Made by a program: the position numbers and the translations under genes | The notes under the pieces: generated by a model | What the model was told of the DNA's origin: nothing | Databases searched by the model: none | What the model saw: the letters and a program-made list of their open reading frames with translations, nothing else | In this document: piece after piece, positions 43,523 to 43,552 of the stretch | Layout: each line of letters opens with the position of its first letter | Position numbering within the stretch: position 1 is the stretch's first letter | Assembly (NCBI RefSeq): GCF_000321025.1 | Contig: NZ_HE610717.1 | Coordinates: forward strand, 54,173 to 97,724 | Direction: 5' to 3' | Length of the DNA stretch: 43,552 bases | From: Peptoniphilus senegalensis JC140 | GTDB taxonomy: Bacteria > Bacillota > Clostridia > Tissierellales > Peptoniphilaceae

Positions 43523-43537
43523 TATAATTTTTCATTT

Positions 43538-43552
43538 AGAGCCTTAGGGCTC
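43538..43552 (+). terminator. Probable terminator, cut by the window end
   Basis: GAGCC (43539-43543), loop, GGCTC (43548-43552) form a stem 16 bases after the NlpC/P60 stop. The expected T run would lie beyond the window. Confidence 0.6.

Overview
This window is a low-GC, AT-rich chromosomal segment from a Gram-positive bacterium. The long block phoH-ybeY-dgkA-cdd-era-recO-glyQ-glyS-ccpN-ppsR-dgt-dnaG-rpoD is a Firmicutes arrangement. Secreted proteins carry the copper-amine-oxidase-N type stalk domain, RNase P RNA looks like type A, and there is a LeuT-type transporter. My inference is an anaerobic coccus-type lineage such as Peptoniphilaceae/Tissierellia; no species call is possible from sequence reading alone.

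Layout. 1-5000: a large secreted surface protein with near-identical Rib-like repeats and a C-terminal stalk domain, then an alpha/beta hydrolase, a YciI-like protein and a DUF2007-like protein on the minus strand. 5148-10085: monocistronic genes, each with a terminator: an SNF-family Na+ symporter, rpsD (minus strand, strong promoter, possible autoregulatory leader), an OadA-like carboxyltransferase without its partners, and an M29 aminopeptidase. 10214-20952: nine genes packed head to tail with no visible internal terminator, namely comM/yifB, dprA, topA, a type IV pilus-like assembly ATPase, platform protein, one pilin, prepilin peptidase, a PilM-PilN-like fusion protein, and a PurM/HypE-like protein. 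DNA processing (ComM, DprA, TopA) and a minimal pseudopilus thus sit in one apparent operon, which suggests natural transformation.

21021-23688: a stalk-domain N-acetylmuramoyl-L-alanine amidase preceded by a WalR-box-like direct repeat and TTGACA, overlapping rph and rdgB. 23740-24008: tRNA-His and tRNA-Leu(CAA), separated by a terminator hairpin that ends at the first base of tRNA-Leu. 24146-27844: a HAD phosphatase, then nfeD-floA plus an unrecognised membrane protein with a hexapeptide repeat. 27926-41865: one uninterrupted 15-gene housekeeping operon covering ribosome maturation, envelope lipid recycling, DNA repair, Gly-tRNA synthetase, control of gluconeogenesis/PPDK, dNTP control, primase, the housekeeping sigma factor, a tRNA methyltransferase and a Nif3-like protein. 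Then rnpB with its own promoter and a large terminator, and a secreted NlpC/P60 hydrolase.

The most distinctive points are the compact competence/pilus operon with a GspL-like PilM-PilN fusion and only one pilin, the hexad-repeat protein coupled to the flotillin genes, and the inferred WalR control of wall hydrolases. I saw no CRISPR array, prophage or intact insertion sequence. Many genes start with TTG, so several starts were chosen from ribosome binding site spacing rather than from the longest reading frame.
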